From positions 1-40,410 of the forward strand of contig JAFIET010000031.1 of the NCBI GenBank assembly GCA_020832405.1: a stretch of DNA of 40,410 nt, given 5' to 3'. This DNA comes from Balneolales bacterium (GTDB lineage: Bacteria > Bacteroidota > Rhodothermia > Balneolales > Cyclonatronaceae). Position numbers and translations under genes: made by a program. This document shows, piece after piece, positions 8,440-15,634 of the stretch. Under the pieces are notes generated by a model. That model did no database searches. It had not been told where the DNA came from and saw only the letters and a list, made by a program, of their open reading frames with translations. The first letter of the stretch is position 1. Each line of letters begins with the position of its first letter.

Positions 8440-9411
8440 CTAACTACAGCCGCCGGTTTCCCGGGCCTTGAATTCTTCCCCGAAATATTTGTACCACTTC
8501 CGGAAGGGCGCGAAGGCGTTGTCCGGGTTGAAGGGCCGCTTAAACGGGTGATTTTTACAGGCTTCGCAGCAGGCGCCTTCCATCTGCCGGGCGCCTTCTT
8601 CCGTGCAGATAAACAGGCGGTTGCACTCCATATTGGCGCAGTTCAGGTAGGTATCGGCCGGCACGCCGGTAATTTCGCAGTGCGCTACCGGCTCCTCATC
8701 GTCGGGGTTTACCGGCACCACAAGCCGGTCGTCGAACACGAAACACTTCCCCCGATAATGTACACCTCCGGTTTCTTTGGCATAGTTGAGGATGCCGCCG
8801 TGCAGCTGATTCACATCCTGCCAGCCCTTCTTTTTCATCAGCACGGAAAACTTCTCGCAGCGGATGCCGCCGGTGCAGTACATCAGTACTTTTTTGTCTT
8901 TGGGAATTTCCTGCTCGGCCTGCTCATCTACCCACTGCGGGAAATCATAAAAGTTTTCGAGGTCCGGCAGGATGGCGCCTTCAAAATGGCCGACCTTGCT
9001 CTCGTAGTTGTTCCGCGCATCGATAATCACGTAGTCTTCACCAGATTCCATCACCGCTTTCCACTCCTGCGGACTCAGATGCCGGCCGCCTTCGGTGGAG
9101 GGGTCAAGGGGGATGGGGCTTTTGATGGTCACAATTTCGGGGCGCAGTTTTACGCTCAGGCGCGCGAAGGGGATCCGGTCGGCTTCATCCTCCTTGAACT
9201 CCGTATCCGCGAAGCCGGGCTCAGCCCGAAGCATTCCCTTGTAAGCCTCAGTAGCTTCAGGCGTGCCCGAAACCGTGCCGTTGATGCCTTCTTCGGAAAC
9301 GTAAATGCGGCCAAGCAGCCCGTGAGCTTTGCAGAAATCGCGCTGCCGCTTTAGAAAGGCCTGCGGATCAGCGATGTGTGTGAAATTGTAGTAGAGTAAT
9401 ACCGGGAACAT
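8440..9411 (-). CDS. trhO: tRNA uridine(34) hydroxylase TrhO (YceA family)
   Basis: 323 aa. TrhO proteins hydroxylate U34 of tRNA to 5-hydroxyuridine in an oxygen-dependent reaction, the first step to the cmo5U/mo5U wobble modifications. Visible: N-terminal acylphosphatase-like UPF0176 segment (GLLGRIYVSEEGINGTVSG, about 31-49), a rhodanese domain (about 115-215) with the active-site loop CTGGIRCEKF (Cys179), and a Cys-rich C-terminus (CANMECNRLFIC, CCEACKNHPF). Length fits the family. ATG 9411 is 57 nt downstream of a terminator that ends the preceding CobW operon, so this gene starts its own transcript with the pseudouridine synthase and lipoprotein genes. Confidence 0.96.
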   Translation of the reverse strand: MFPVLLYYNFTHIADPQAFLKRQRDFCKAHGLLGRIYVSEEGINGTVSGTPEATEAYKGMLRAEPGFADTEFKEDEADRIPFARLSVKLRPEIVTIKSPIPLDPSTEGGRHLSPQEWKAVMESGEDYVIIDARNNYESKVGHFEGAILPDLENFYDFPQWVDEQAEQEIPKDKKVLMYCTGGIRCEKFSVLMKKKGWQDVNQLHGGILNYAKETGGVHYRGKCFVFDDRLVVPVNPDDEEPVAHCEITGVPADTYLNCANMECNRLFICTEEGARQMEGACCEACKNHPFKRPFNPDNAFAPFRKWYKYFGEEFKARETGGCS

Positions 9412-9465
9412 AAAATCTGGGAAATATGACGTGCGGCACCGGTGCCGCTGATGTAAGGGATGAGC

Positions 9466-9503
9466 ATCAAAAAAAGGCCTTCACCAGAAACCGGTAAAGG
9501 CCT
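9466..9503 (-). terminator. Hairpin terminator of the CobW operon
   Basis: Stem AGGCCTTxACC/GGTxAAGGCCT (9475-9503), with the one mismatch becoming a G-T wobble on the minus strand. On that strand it is followed by a run of seven T. It lies 80 nt after the CobW stop at 9583. Confidence 0.85.
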
Positions 9504-9582
9504 GAAAGGCGGTAGCCGGAAGGGATTTTTCCGGAAGCCCAAAAATACGACAGTTTTAAAAAGCGGACAAATGCGGGAAAAC

Positions 9583-10644
9583 TCAGTCAGCCGCCGCCGG
9601 CTGAACGAGGCAGGCGCGGAAGCCTTCTTCCAGCAGCTTTTTGTTCAGGTTTTTGCCGATGAATACGAAGCGGTTCAGGGGGTCATCACCGGGTTTCCGC
9701 TCCCGGCCGAAATCACCCTGAATAACACTGAAAACGGCCTGAAACACGAAATTACGGGTTTCGCCGGGAAGGGTGAGGATGCCCTTCATCCGGTAGAGGG
9801 TGCCGCCGTGCAGCATTTGCAGCATGCCGAGCCAGGCGTCGAGCCGCTCGAGATCCATCTCGCCGGGAACCGACAGGCTGAACGACGAAACGCCCTCGCT
9901 GTGCACTGCGGGGGTGTGATGATGGTGGTGATGCGTTTCGTGCTCGTGATCATGCTCATGGGTGTGGTCGGCTTCGGGATCATCCCCGAAGGAAGCTTCG
10001 ATGCCGTGCAGCCGGTCGGGATGGAAAACCGAAATGCTGAAAAGCCGGTCGATGGGCACCTCAGCCTGTGTACACGTAAGCACGGGGGCTTCGGGGTTGA
10101 TTTCGCGGATGAGCTTGATGGCTTCGGCCTGCTGCGCCTCGCCGGCGAGATCTGTTTTGTTGAGCAGGATGAGGTCCGCACAGAGCAGCTGCTGCCGGGC
10201 TTCGGCGGTTTCGGCGAGCTGCCGGCTCAGGTGCAGGGCATCGGTAACGGTGATGATGCCGTCGAGCCGGAAATCGCGCTGAATGTAGATGCTGCTGAAA
10301 AACGTCTGCGCGACCGGCACCGGATCGGCCATGCCGGTGGTTTCAATCACGATGCGGTCGAATTCCTGCCGTCGCTCTTTGAGGGTTTCCAGCACCCGGA
10401 TTAAATCATCGCGGACGGTGCAGCACAGGCAGCCGTTCTGCATCTCGAAGATGCCGTCTTCCTCGCGCAGCACCAGCTCGTGATCGATGCTGATTTCACC
10501 GAATTCATTTTGAATGACTGCGATGCGGCCGGCATCGCTGCGGGTGAGCAGCTGATTGAGCAGGCTCGTTTTGCCGGCACCCAAAAAGCCGGTAATAAGG
10601 GTTACGGGAAGTGCGGTGGCCGGTGATGGTTCAGTTTCAGGCAT
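9583..10644 (-). CDS. CobW/COG0523-family GTPase (metal chaperone)
   Basis: 353 aa. G3E-family P-loop GTPase predicted to deliver a metal, most often zinc, to target proteins in the cytoplasm. Visible: Walker A GFLGAGKTS (19-27), the metal-binding CxCC motif in NGCLCCTVRDD (Cys72, 74, 75), NKTDL (162-166) and a His/Asp/Glu-rich stretch at 227-248 of the kind that stores metal. The CobW C-terminal domain follows (about 252-345). It is the last gene of the run 11874-9583, 9 nt after the upstream membrane-protein gene. No zinc-uptake regulator site was recognised. The metal and client protein are unknown. Confidence 0.93.
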   Translation of the reverse strand: MPETEPSPATALPVTLITGFLGAGKTSLLNQLLTRSDAGRIAVIQNEFGEISIDHELVLREEDGIFEMQNGCLCCTVRDDLIRVLETLKERRQEFDRIVIETTGMADPVPVAQTFFSSIYIQRDFRLDGIITVTDALHLSRQLAETAEARQQLLCADLILLNKTDLAGEAQQAEAIKLIREINPEAPVLTCTQAEVPIDRLFSISVFHPDRLHGIEASFGDDPEADHTHEHDHEHETHHHHHHTPAVHSEGVSSFSLSVPGEMDLERLDAWLGMLQMLHGGTLYRMKGILTLPGETRNFVFQAVFSVIQGDFGRERKPGDDPLNRFVFIGKNLNKKLLEEGFRACLVQPAAAD

Positions 10645-10653
10645 AAAAATAGC

Positions 10654-11421
10654 TTAGCGAAAGCGCAGGTTAAGCAGGTGAAAAAACAGGGTGTGAAAGC
10701 GGGACTGCTGCCCGGGGGAAAGAATGTGCGGGAAAACCTCTGCCGTGTACATATCGTGACCGGAAGCGCCGGTTTCAGGCACGCCGTAAGCGGTAAACGG
10801 GATGGCTTCTCCGTTCAGCGGCAGCCGGTACAGAACACTTTCCCCGAACTGATCGACCTCAAACACCAGATAACCTTCAAAAATGCGTGCATTTCTGAAG
10901 TGAGGGTGGGAGCTTGCGGCAACTTCATTTCGGATATTGAACAAATGCCCGGAATCGGCCGGGGCGTCGCTGAAGCGGATGTACCAGGAATGCTCGGGCA
11001 AATCATCCTGATATTTGTGCACGGCTGCGGTAGCCGCGGCATAAGGCGCACGCGGGCGCTGAAACAGGAAATCGGCCTGAATTACATCCGGTTTGAGCAT
11101 CAGGCCAATGGCTGCGCGGAACTCATCGGCAGGGCGGGCATCGAAACGGTCGTTGGGCAGGGTAATAATCTGCAGGTACCAGGCAAGCAGCAGCACAATA
11201 AGAATGCCCTGATTGCGGTGTGGTTTGTCTGAAAAATACAGGGCCAGGAAACCCGAGCAGCTCGCAATGGCCATGCCCGTTACCGCTGCAAGCAGGAAGG
11301 CCTGTGCCTCAAAAGTGAACAGCATAAGCAGGCAGAGCTGCCACAAAGATACGGCAAGCACGGTCGCGGCAATTATCCGCGGGCTTTTGCTTCCCTCAGG
11401 CGGCGTTCCTTTGCTGTTCAT
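10654..11421 (-). CDS. Hypothetical membrane protein
   Basis: 255 aa, not recognised. Three hydrophobic helices lie in the first 90 residues (about 15-33, 38-60 and 70-88), followed by a soluble domain of about 165 residues rich in aromatic and acidic residues (YLVFEVDQFGESVLYRL). A His-rich patch (SSHPHFRN) is present but has no known metal-binding pattern. It lies 12 nt after the DUF6794 gene and 9 nt before the CobW gene, so co-transcription is very likely. Function unknown. Confidence 0.75.
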   Translation of the reverse strand: MNSKGTPPEGSKSPRIIAATVLAVSLWQLCLLMLFTFEAQAFLLAAVTGMAIASCSGFLALYFSDKPHRNQGILIVLLLAWYLQIITLPNDRFDARPADEFRAAIGLMLKPDVIQADFLFQRPRAPYAAATAAVHKYQDDLPEHSWYIRFSDAPADSGHLFNIRNEVAASSHPHFRNARIFEGYLVFEVDQFGESVLYRLPLNGEAIPFTAYGVPETGASGHDMYTAEVFPHILSPGQQSRFHTLFFHLLNLRFR

Positions 11422-11433
11422 GATAAAATGGTG

Positions 11434-11874
11434 TTACTGACTTTCTCCTTCCCAAAAAGCGCGCATCTCGCGCAGCTGATCCTGCAGCTGCATCGGCCGG
11501 CCGTTGAGGTAGCGGTGCAGGCTCGTTAGGATTACTTCAGCCATTTCAGGCGGTGTGCGCAGGCCCTCACTGGTAAAAAAGTTTGTGAGCGGGTTGTAGC
11601 CGCCAAGCTCCCATCTCCCGATAAGGCTGCTGCCCAGCTCAGACTGACCGATGCCATAGCCCACAAAAGCTTCTTCTTCCATTGCCAGGTAGCGTGCGCG
11701 GGTTTCTTCACTCAGTTCTGCGGCAAGGGTAATTACAGCTTGCTGAACATTTCTGGGCTGCGGACTTTGCTGGTTTGTAACAAGGTAATCGGGGAGAAAT
11801 GCCGGGGAGGCAAAAGCAGGAACGGCTAATAAAATTGCGCTCAGCAGGATGACTTTAAATAATGCTACACGCAT
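11434..11874 (-). CDS. Secreted DUF6794-like protein
   Basis: 146 aa. A signal peptide (residues 1-22, MRVALFKVILLSAILLAVPAFA) is followed by a short domain. Its pattern fits DUF6794: PRNVQQAVITLAAELSEE near the start, then a helix, RWELGG, LTNFFTSEGL, and the end motif AEVILTSLHRYLNGRPMQLQDQL with a terminal FWE. The usual GLW of the family reads WELGG here. The family is found mostly in Bacteroidota and its function is not known. The gene begins 49 nt after the upstream paralogue-type gene (11924). Confidence 0.75.
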   Translation of the reverse strand: MRVALFKVILLSAILLAVPAFASPAFLPDYLVTNQQSPQPRNVQQAVITLAAELSEETRARYLAMEEEAFVGYGIGQSELGSSLIGRWELGGYNPLTNFFTSEGLRTPPEMAEVILTSLHRYLNGRPMQLQDQLREMRAFWEGESQ

Positions 11875-11923
11875 AATTAAAAACAGGATAAAATTAGAGG
11901 AAGCTCAATGTGAAAGATACAAA

Positions 11924-12847
11924 TTAATCGTCAAAGGCGTCGGAATCTTGGGCCTGTTGAATGGCCCGGGCAGCAAGCCCTGCAGCAACTTTCTCGCTCA
12001 CTTCCCCAAACCCGTTAAGCACCGCATTGTTATACGCCCGGATAAACCACCCTCCGCTTTCGCTCTGTAAAAAGTGCAGATGCTGTTCGAGAATGGCCTC
12101 ATCGGTATAGCGGGTAGCATAAAGTGCTACATAAAGCAGAACATTATCAAATAATTGCCGGAAATTTGATCGGAGTGAGATGATGAGATCATTTAACTGC
12201 CGATCGTTTAGCTGTTCTTCTTCACTGTTGGTCTGATTGAGGGCGAAAATAATGATCGTGAGAAAATCCTCGATACTTTGAACGGTAATCCGTGTGGTTT
12301 GGGAAACCCGGAGGATTTCGCTGAGCAGCCTTATTCGCTCCGTGAATGCTTCCGGGTTGAGCTCAGCTTCAAGCAGATAGGTCTGAAAATCGGCTTCGGT
12401 TTCGGGGTCGCTGAAATCGGTGCTGTTATCGTAAAGCAGACGGGTAAGTTCCCGGATTTCAGGCAGCTGCAGGTGAGCAGCGGCATCAGCGGCCTGCTGC
12501 TCACGAATACTTCGGCTGAGGCTCCTGAGCATGACTGATTCCATTAGTTCGTAATTGAAAGCATCAAGAATAATTGCACTAAAACTTTCATCCTGCTGAT
12601 CTGAAGTAAGGTCCAGAATAATTTCCTGAATGTTACTTGTGGTGTTTCGGGTGAAGGCATCGAGGCGGGCGAGTTCGTAAAGTTCGCGAGCAAGAGCGGT
12701 GCGGTCAGCATCCTGATTAACAAAGGGCTCAGCAGAAAGGGGAGTGAGACCCGCCGGTAAGGCTGGCCCGGGCTGGAAAAACATCACCCCTAAAATGAAA
12801 AGAAAAAAGCCGGCTGAGCGGCTGAAAAGGGAAGGTTTAGTATTCAT
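11924..12847 (-). CDS. Secreted hypothetical protein, paralogue of the 157-990 gene
   Basis: 307 aa from ATG 12847. It starts with a signal-like segment (MNTKPSLFSRSAGFFLFILGVMFF). The rest is predicted nearly all helical. The region around NFRQLFDNVLLYVALY and FLQSESGGWFIRAYNN matches, in spacing and residue type, the C-terminal half of the protein encoded at 157-990 and the general DUF2059 pattern. I therefore call the two paralogues, with moderate confidence. It follows the SpoIIE-type phosphatase gene by 94 nt and precedes the DUF6794 gene by 49 nt. An upstream start at 12931 would give a non-signal extension. Function unknown. Confidence 0.78.
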   Translation of the reverse strand: MNTKPSLFSRSAGFFLFILGVMFFQPGPALPAGLTPLSAEPFVNQDADRTALARELYELARLDAFTRNTTSNIQEIILDLTSDQQDESFSAIILDAFNYELMESVMLRSLSRSIREQQAADAAAHLQLPEIRELTRLLYDNSTDFSDPETEADFQTYLLEAELNPEAFTERIRLLSEILRVSQTTRITVQSIEDFLTIIIFALNQTNSEEEQLNDRQLNDLIISLRSNFRQLFDNVLLYVALYATRYTDEAILEQHLHFLQSESGGWFIRAYNNAVLNGFGEVSEKVAAGLAARAIQQAQDSDAFDD

Positions 12848-12941
12848 TACAAAAAAATGCAGGAACAGGTAAGCGTGTTTTGGCAGGAAGATATGTGCCG
12901 CAGGGAGTGTATTGGTAGCTTTAAACGTCAAAACAGGTGCA

Positions 12942-15413
12942 TTATGCGGTAATTTTGATGCAGATCAGGGTGGTGTCGTCTGCCAGTTCGTAGTTACTGA
13001 ATGTGAGGATAAACCGTTTGATTTCCTCACAAATGGCTGCTGATTTTTTTGTGCCGGTATCGAGTGTTTCAATGTAGAGGCGCAGGCGTTCGAAATCCAT
13101 ACGGTCGCCGGTCGGGCTTTGAGCTTCGGGCAGGCCGTCGGAGTAGAACAGCAGCAGGTCGCCTTCCTCGAGCCGGGTTTGAGTATTGGTGTACTGCACC
13201 TTGGGTATAAAGCCAAGTGGGAAGCGAGGCGCAGGCAGGCTCAGGTATTCGCACTTGCCGTTGCGCTTAAGCATGGGCGGGCAGTGACCGGCGTTTGAAA
13301 GCTCAAGGGTGAGATCGTTAAGATTGATGTAACCTACCTGACAGGTGATAAAAGTGTGCGGATCGGTTTTTTTGCAGAGCGTCGGGTTAATTTGGGTTAG
13401 CACTTCGGCGGGGCTGTCTGTGCTAATGCGGCTCAGCAGCAGCCCGCTGGTGAAAATCGCATTAAAGGCGGCCTGCATACCTTTTCCGGAAACGTCAACA
13501 ATGGAGAGCGCCAGTTTTTCGGGTTTTCCTAAAGCATCGGAAAGCACCTGATAATCATAGAAATCACCGCCAACTTCATAAGAAGGGGAGAAAAACCCGA
13601 ATACGTCAAGTCTTGGAAGTTCCGGCGCCTTAGCGGGCAGCAGGTTGAATTGACTTTCCTTGGCGATGGCGAGTTCCTTTTCGGAGCGGAGCCGTTTTTG
13701 GATGGTTTCTTCGTAAGCAGGTACATACGAGCTTACGGTGCTGAGCTTGTTGCCGTAAAGTACCGAAACCAGGCCAAGAGCGAAGGGTGCGATTAAAACA
13801 CCGATCAGGAAAAGCGTTTGCCAGGTATAAAAAATATCATCAAAAATGATGAGAGAGAGCAGCCGGAGCCCGGCAAAAAAGACAAACCACGAAATAATGG
13901 CTGAAACGATCCCGAAGTAGCGGTAAGCAAGAACCAGCGGTATGCTCAGAATCAGGCAGATGATGAAGGTTTGCAACAGGCTGCCGTCGCTGCTGAAAGG
14001 GGGCAGCAGTACGAAAATACTAAGGGCTGCAATAAGCATGCTCAGCAGCATGCGCAGGTTTTCACCAAGGGTTGTAAAACAGATGATATTGTAGCACAGG
14101 CCCACGTGCGCAATTACAAAAATCATGGAAACCAGCCAGCTGTTCAGGAAAATGGAAAGGCCCGGCGCAGATGATACTACTTCGCGGCTTGCTTCCAGCA
14201 GGCTGTCCTGAGGGAGCAGCAACAGGTTGAAACTGTACAGGCTCAGTGCCAGAATGGCAAAGTAGAAACCGGCAAAACCGTAGCCGGTGAGGATACCGGC
14301 GCCTACCTCATGCTTCATGAAATCGAAACGCCAAACGGCATCAATTACGGGTATCTGCCCGCTTTTGAGCTCACGCGCGAGCGATTCCCAGGCTACATAG
14401 GCAAAGGCTGCATACAGCCCGTAAAGGCTGGCACTGATAAGCTGTGAAAGCTGATCGATGGCAATGATGGATACATCAAAAAAAGCATAAAAGGTACCGG
14501 TGAGGTAAAGAACCTGCCAAAGATACTGAGCGAAGGTTACGCTGCCGAAAATAAAGAGACTTCGCTTCCATTCCATACGACCTCTGAATATCTGCCTCAC
14601 GGATGTTGCCAGAATCAGAAGGGCGAAAAACACAACTGACAGCATAATAGAGGTAGATTGCCAAAACTGACCAAAGCCGGGCAGGGGGACCGGTTTTTCG
14701 GCTGTAAATGAAGCGGAAAACTGTTTGAGCAGGAAGTGTTCGGTGTTATCTGCCGGAAAACTGACGTTAAAAGTGACCTTATGTGGCCCGCCTAAGCCCG
14801 CAAACCCGCGCTCAAAGGTGAAGCGCTGCCGCCCTTCCCGGTCCTTTTCCTCTTCGGTGAACAGGTAATTGGAAAGGTTGTAGCCGAAAACAGAGTCAGC
14901 CAGTGAGATTAAACCAGGCGCATCGGGACGGCCCCCGATAACGACCTGCGCGTCATTACCGGTCTCGAATGAGATGATGTTTCCCTGATTGCTGAGCCTG
15001 ATTCGGAACAGGCCGGATTGGCTGAAAAGATTGTCGGGGCCTGCAATTAACCCGGGTTCTTCAATTTTGCGGCCGGCACCGATATCCCAGCCGGAAATGG
15101 GCAGGTCTGAGCGGTTTACTTGCTGTGGGGAAGGTGTGCCGGGCAGCTCATGCTGCAGCTGCCGGAACAGAGCCGGTTCGTGAAACCGAAGTGCGAGCAC
15201 GCTAACCGTATCCGTTTGTAGACCAAGGCGGGCTGCGGTAGTAAGGGCTGTTTCAGCAGCTTCCTGCTTATTCAGCGCTTCCGAGATGCCCATGTAGAAA
15301 TCAAAACTGCTTCTAAGCAGTAAAAAAACGACAATGCCGATAACACCCAGGTAGCTGAACTGCAGGCCGGGGCGGTCGATGATGCGGGCAGGATTGAATG
15401 CGCGTTGTGGCAA
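12942..15413 (-). CDS. Membrane-bound PP2C/SpoIIE-type Ser/Thr phosphatase
   Basis: 823 aa. The N-terminus has one transmembrane helix (about 19-35), then an extracytoplasmic region of about 220 residues, then eight or so membrane helices (about 256-560). It ends in a cytoplasmic coiled linker and a SpoIIE/RsbU phosphatase domain (589-823). Metal-binding acidic residues are visible: GGDFYD (Asp617), DVSGKG (Asp640), SDG (Asp759) and ADDT (Asp812/813). Such proteins dephosphorylate anti-anti-sigma factors or other STAS proteins in partner-switching stress pathways. No STAS or anti-sigma gene lies in the window. The start is TTG 15413; no ATG or GTG was seen upstream in frame, and a later start would remove the first helix. 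It heads a minus-strand operon. Confidence 0.88.
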   Translation of the reverse strand: MPQRAFNPARIIDRPGLQFSYLGVIGIVVFLLLRSSFDFYMGISEALNKQEAAETALTTAARLGLQTDTVSVLALRFHEPALFRQLQHELPGTPSPQQVNRSDLPISGWDIGAGRKIEEPGLIAGPDNLFSQSGLFRIRLSNQGNIISFETGNDAQVVIGGRPDAPGLISLADSVFGYNLSNYLFTEEEKDREGRQRFTFERGFAGLGGPHKVTFNVSFPADNTEHFLLKQFSASFTAEKPVPLPGFGQFWQSTSIMLSVVFFALLILATSVRQIFRGRMEWKRSLFIFGSVTFAQYLWQVLYLTGTFYAFFDVSIIAIDQLSQLISASLYGLYAAFAYVAWESLARELKSGQIPVIDAVWRFDFMKHEVGAGILTGYGFAGFYFAILALSLYSFNLLLLPQDSLLEASREVVSSAPGLSIFLNSWLVSMIFVIAHVGLCYNIICFTTLGENLRMLLSMLIAALSIFVLLPPFSSDGSLLQTFIICLILSIPLVLAYRYFGIVSAIISWFVFFAGLRLLSLIIFDDIFYTWQTLFLIGVLIAPFALGLVSVLYGNKLSTVSSYVPAYEETIQKRLRSEKELAIAKESQFNLLPAKAPELPRLDVFGFFSPSYEVGGDFYDYQVLSDALGKPEKLALSIVDVSGKGMQAAFNAIFTSGLLLSRISTDSPAEVLTQINPTLCKKTDPHTFITCQVGYINLNDLTLELSNAGHCPPMLKRNGKCEYLSLPAPRFPLGFIPKVQYTNTQTRLEEGDLLLFYSDGLPEAQSPTGDRMDFERLRLYIETLDTGTKKSAAICEEIKRFILTFSNYELADDTTLICIKITA

Positions 15414-15568
15414 AGTCGGGTGTAGAATGATGGTTGGGAAAGGAGAAAAACCTGCGAATGCGAAAGGGGGAGGATGCCGGGTGTCGTATAGGGTGGCAGC
15501 ACTACTGTACGCCTTCAGCTGTAATTGTTGCGGTTTAACGCTTTATCTCAAAATAACTGCGAACGATG

Positions 15569-15607
15569 CAAAAAAAAACCCGGCTCTGATGAACCGGGTT
15601 TTTTTTA
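15569..15607 (-). terminator. Hairpin terminator of the DUF349 gene
   Basis: Stem AACCCGG (15577-15583) with CCGGGTT (15594-15600), preceded by eight A and followed by eight T, so it can act in both directions. It lies 30 nt after the DUF349 stop at 15635. Confidence 0.88.
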
Positions 15608-15634
15608 CGAGGGGATGTGCTGCTGCGGCAACGC

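Noticed and set aside
7605-9354. Long plus-strand ORFs (288 and 322 codons) over the RluA and trhO genes
   Set aside because: Both overlap well-identified minus-strand enzymes and have no recognisable motifs.
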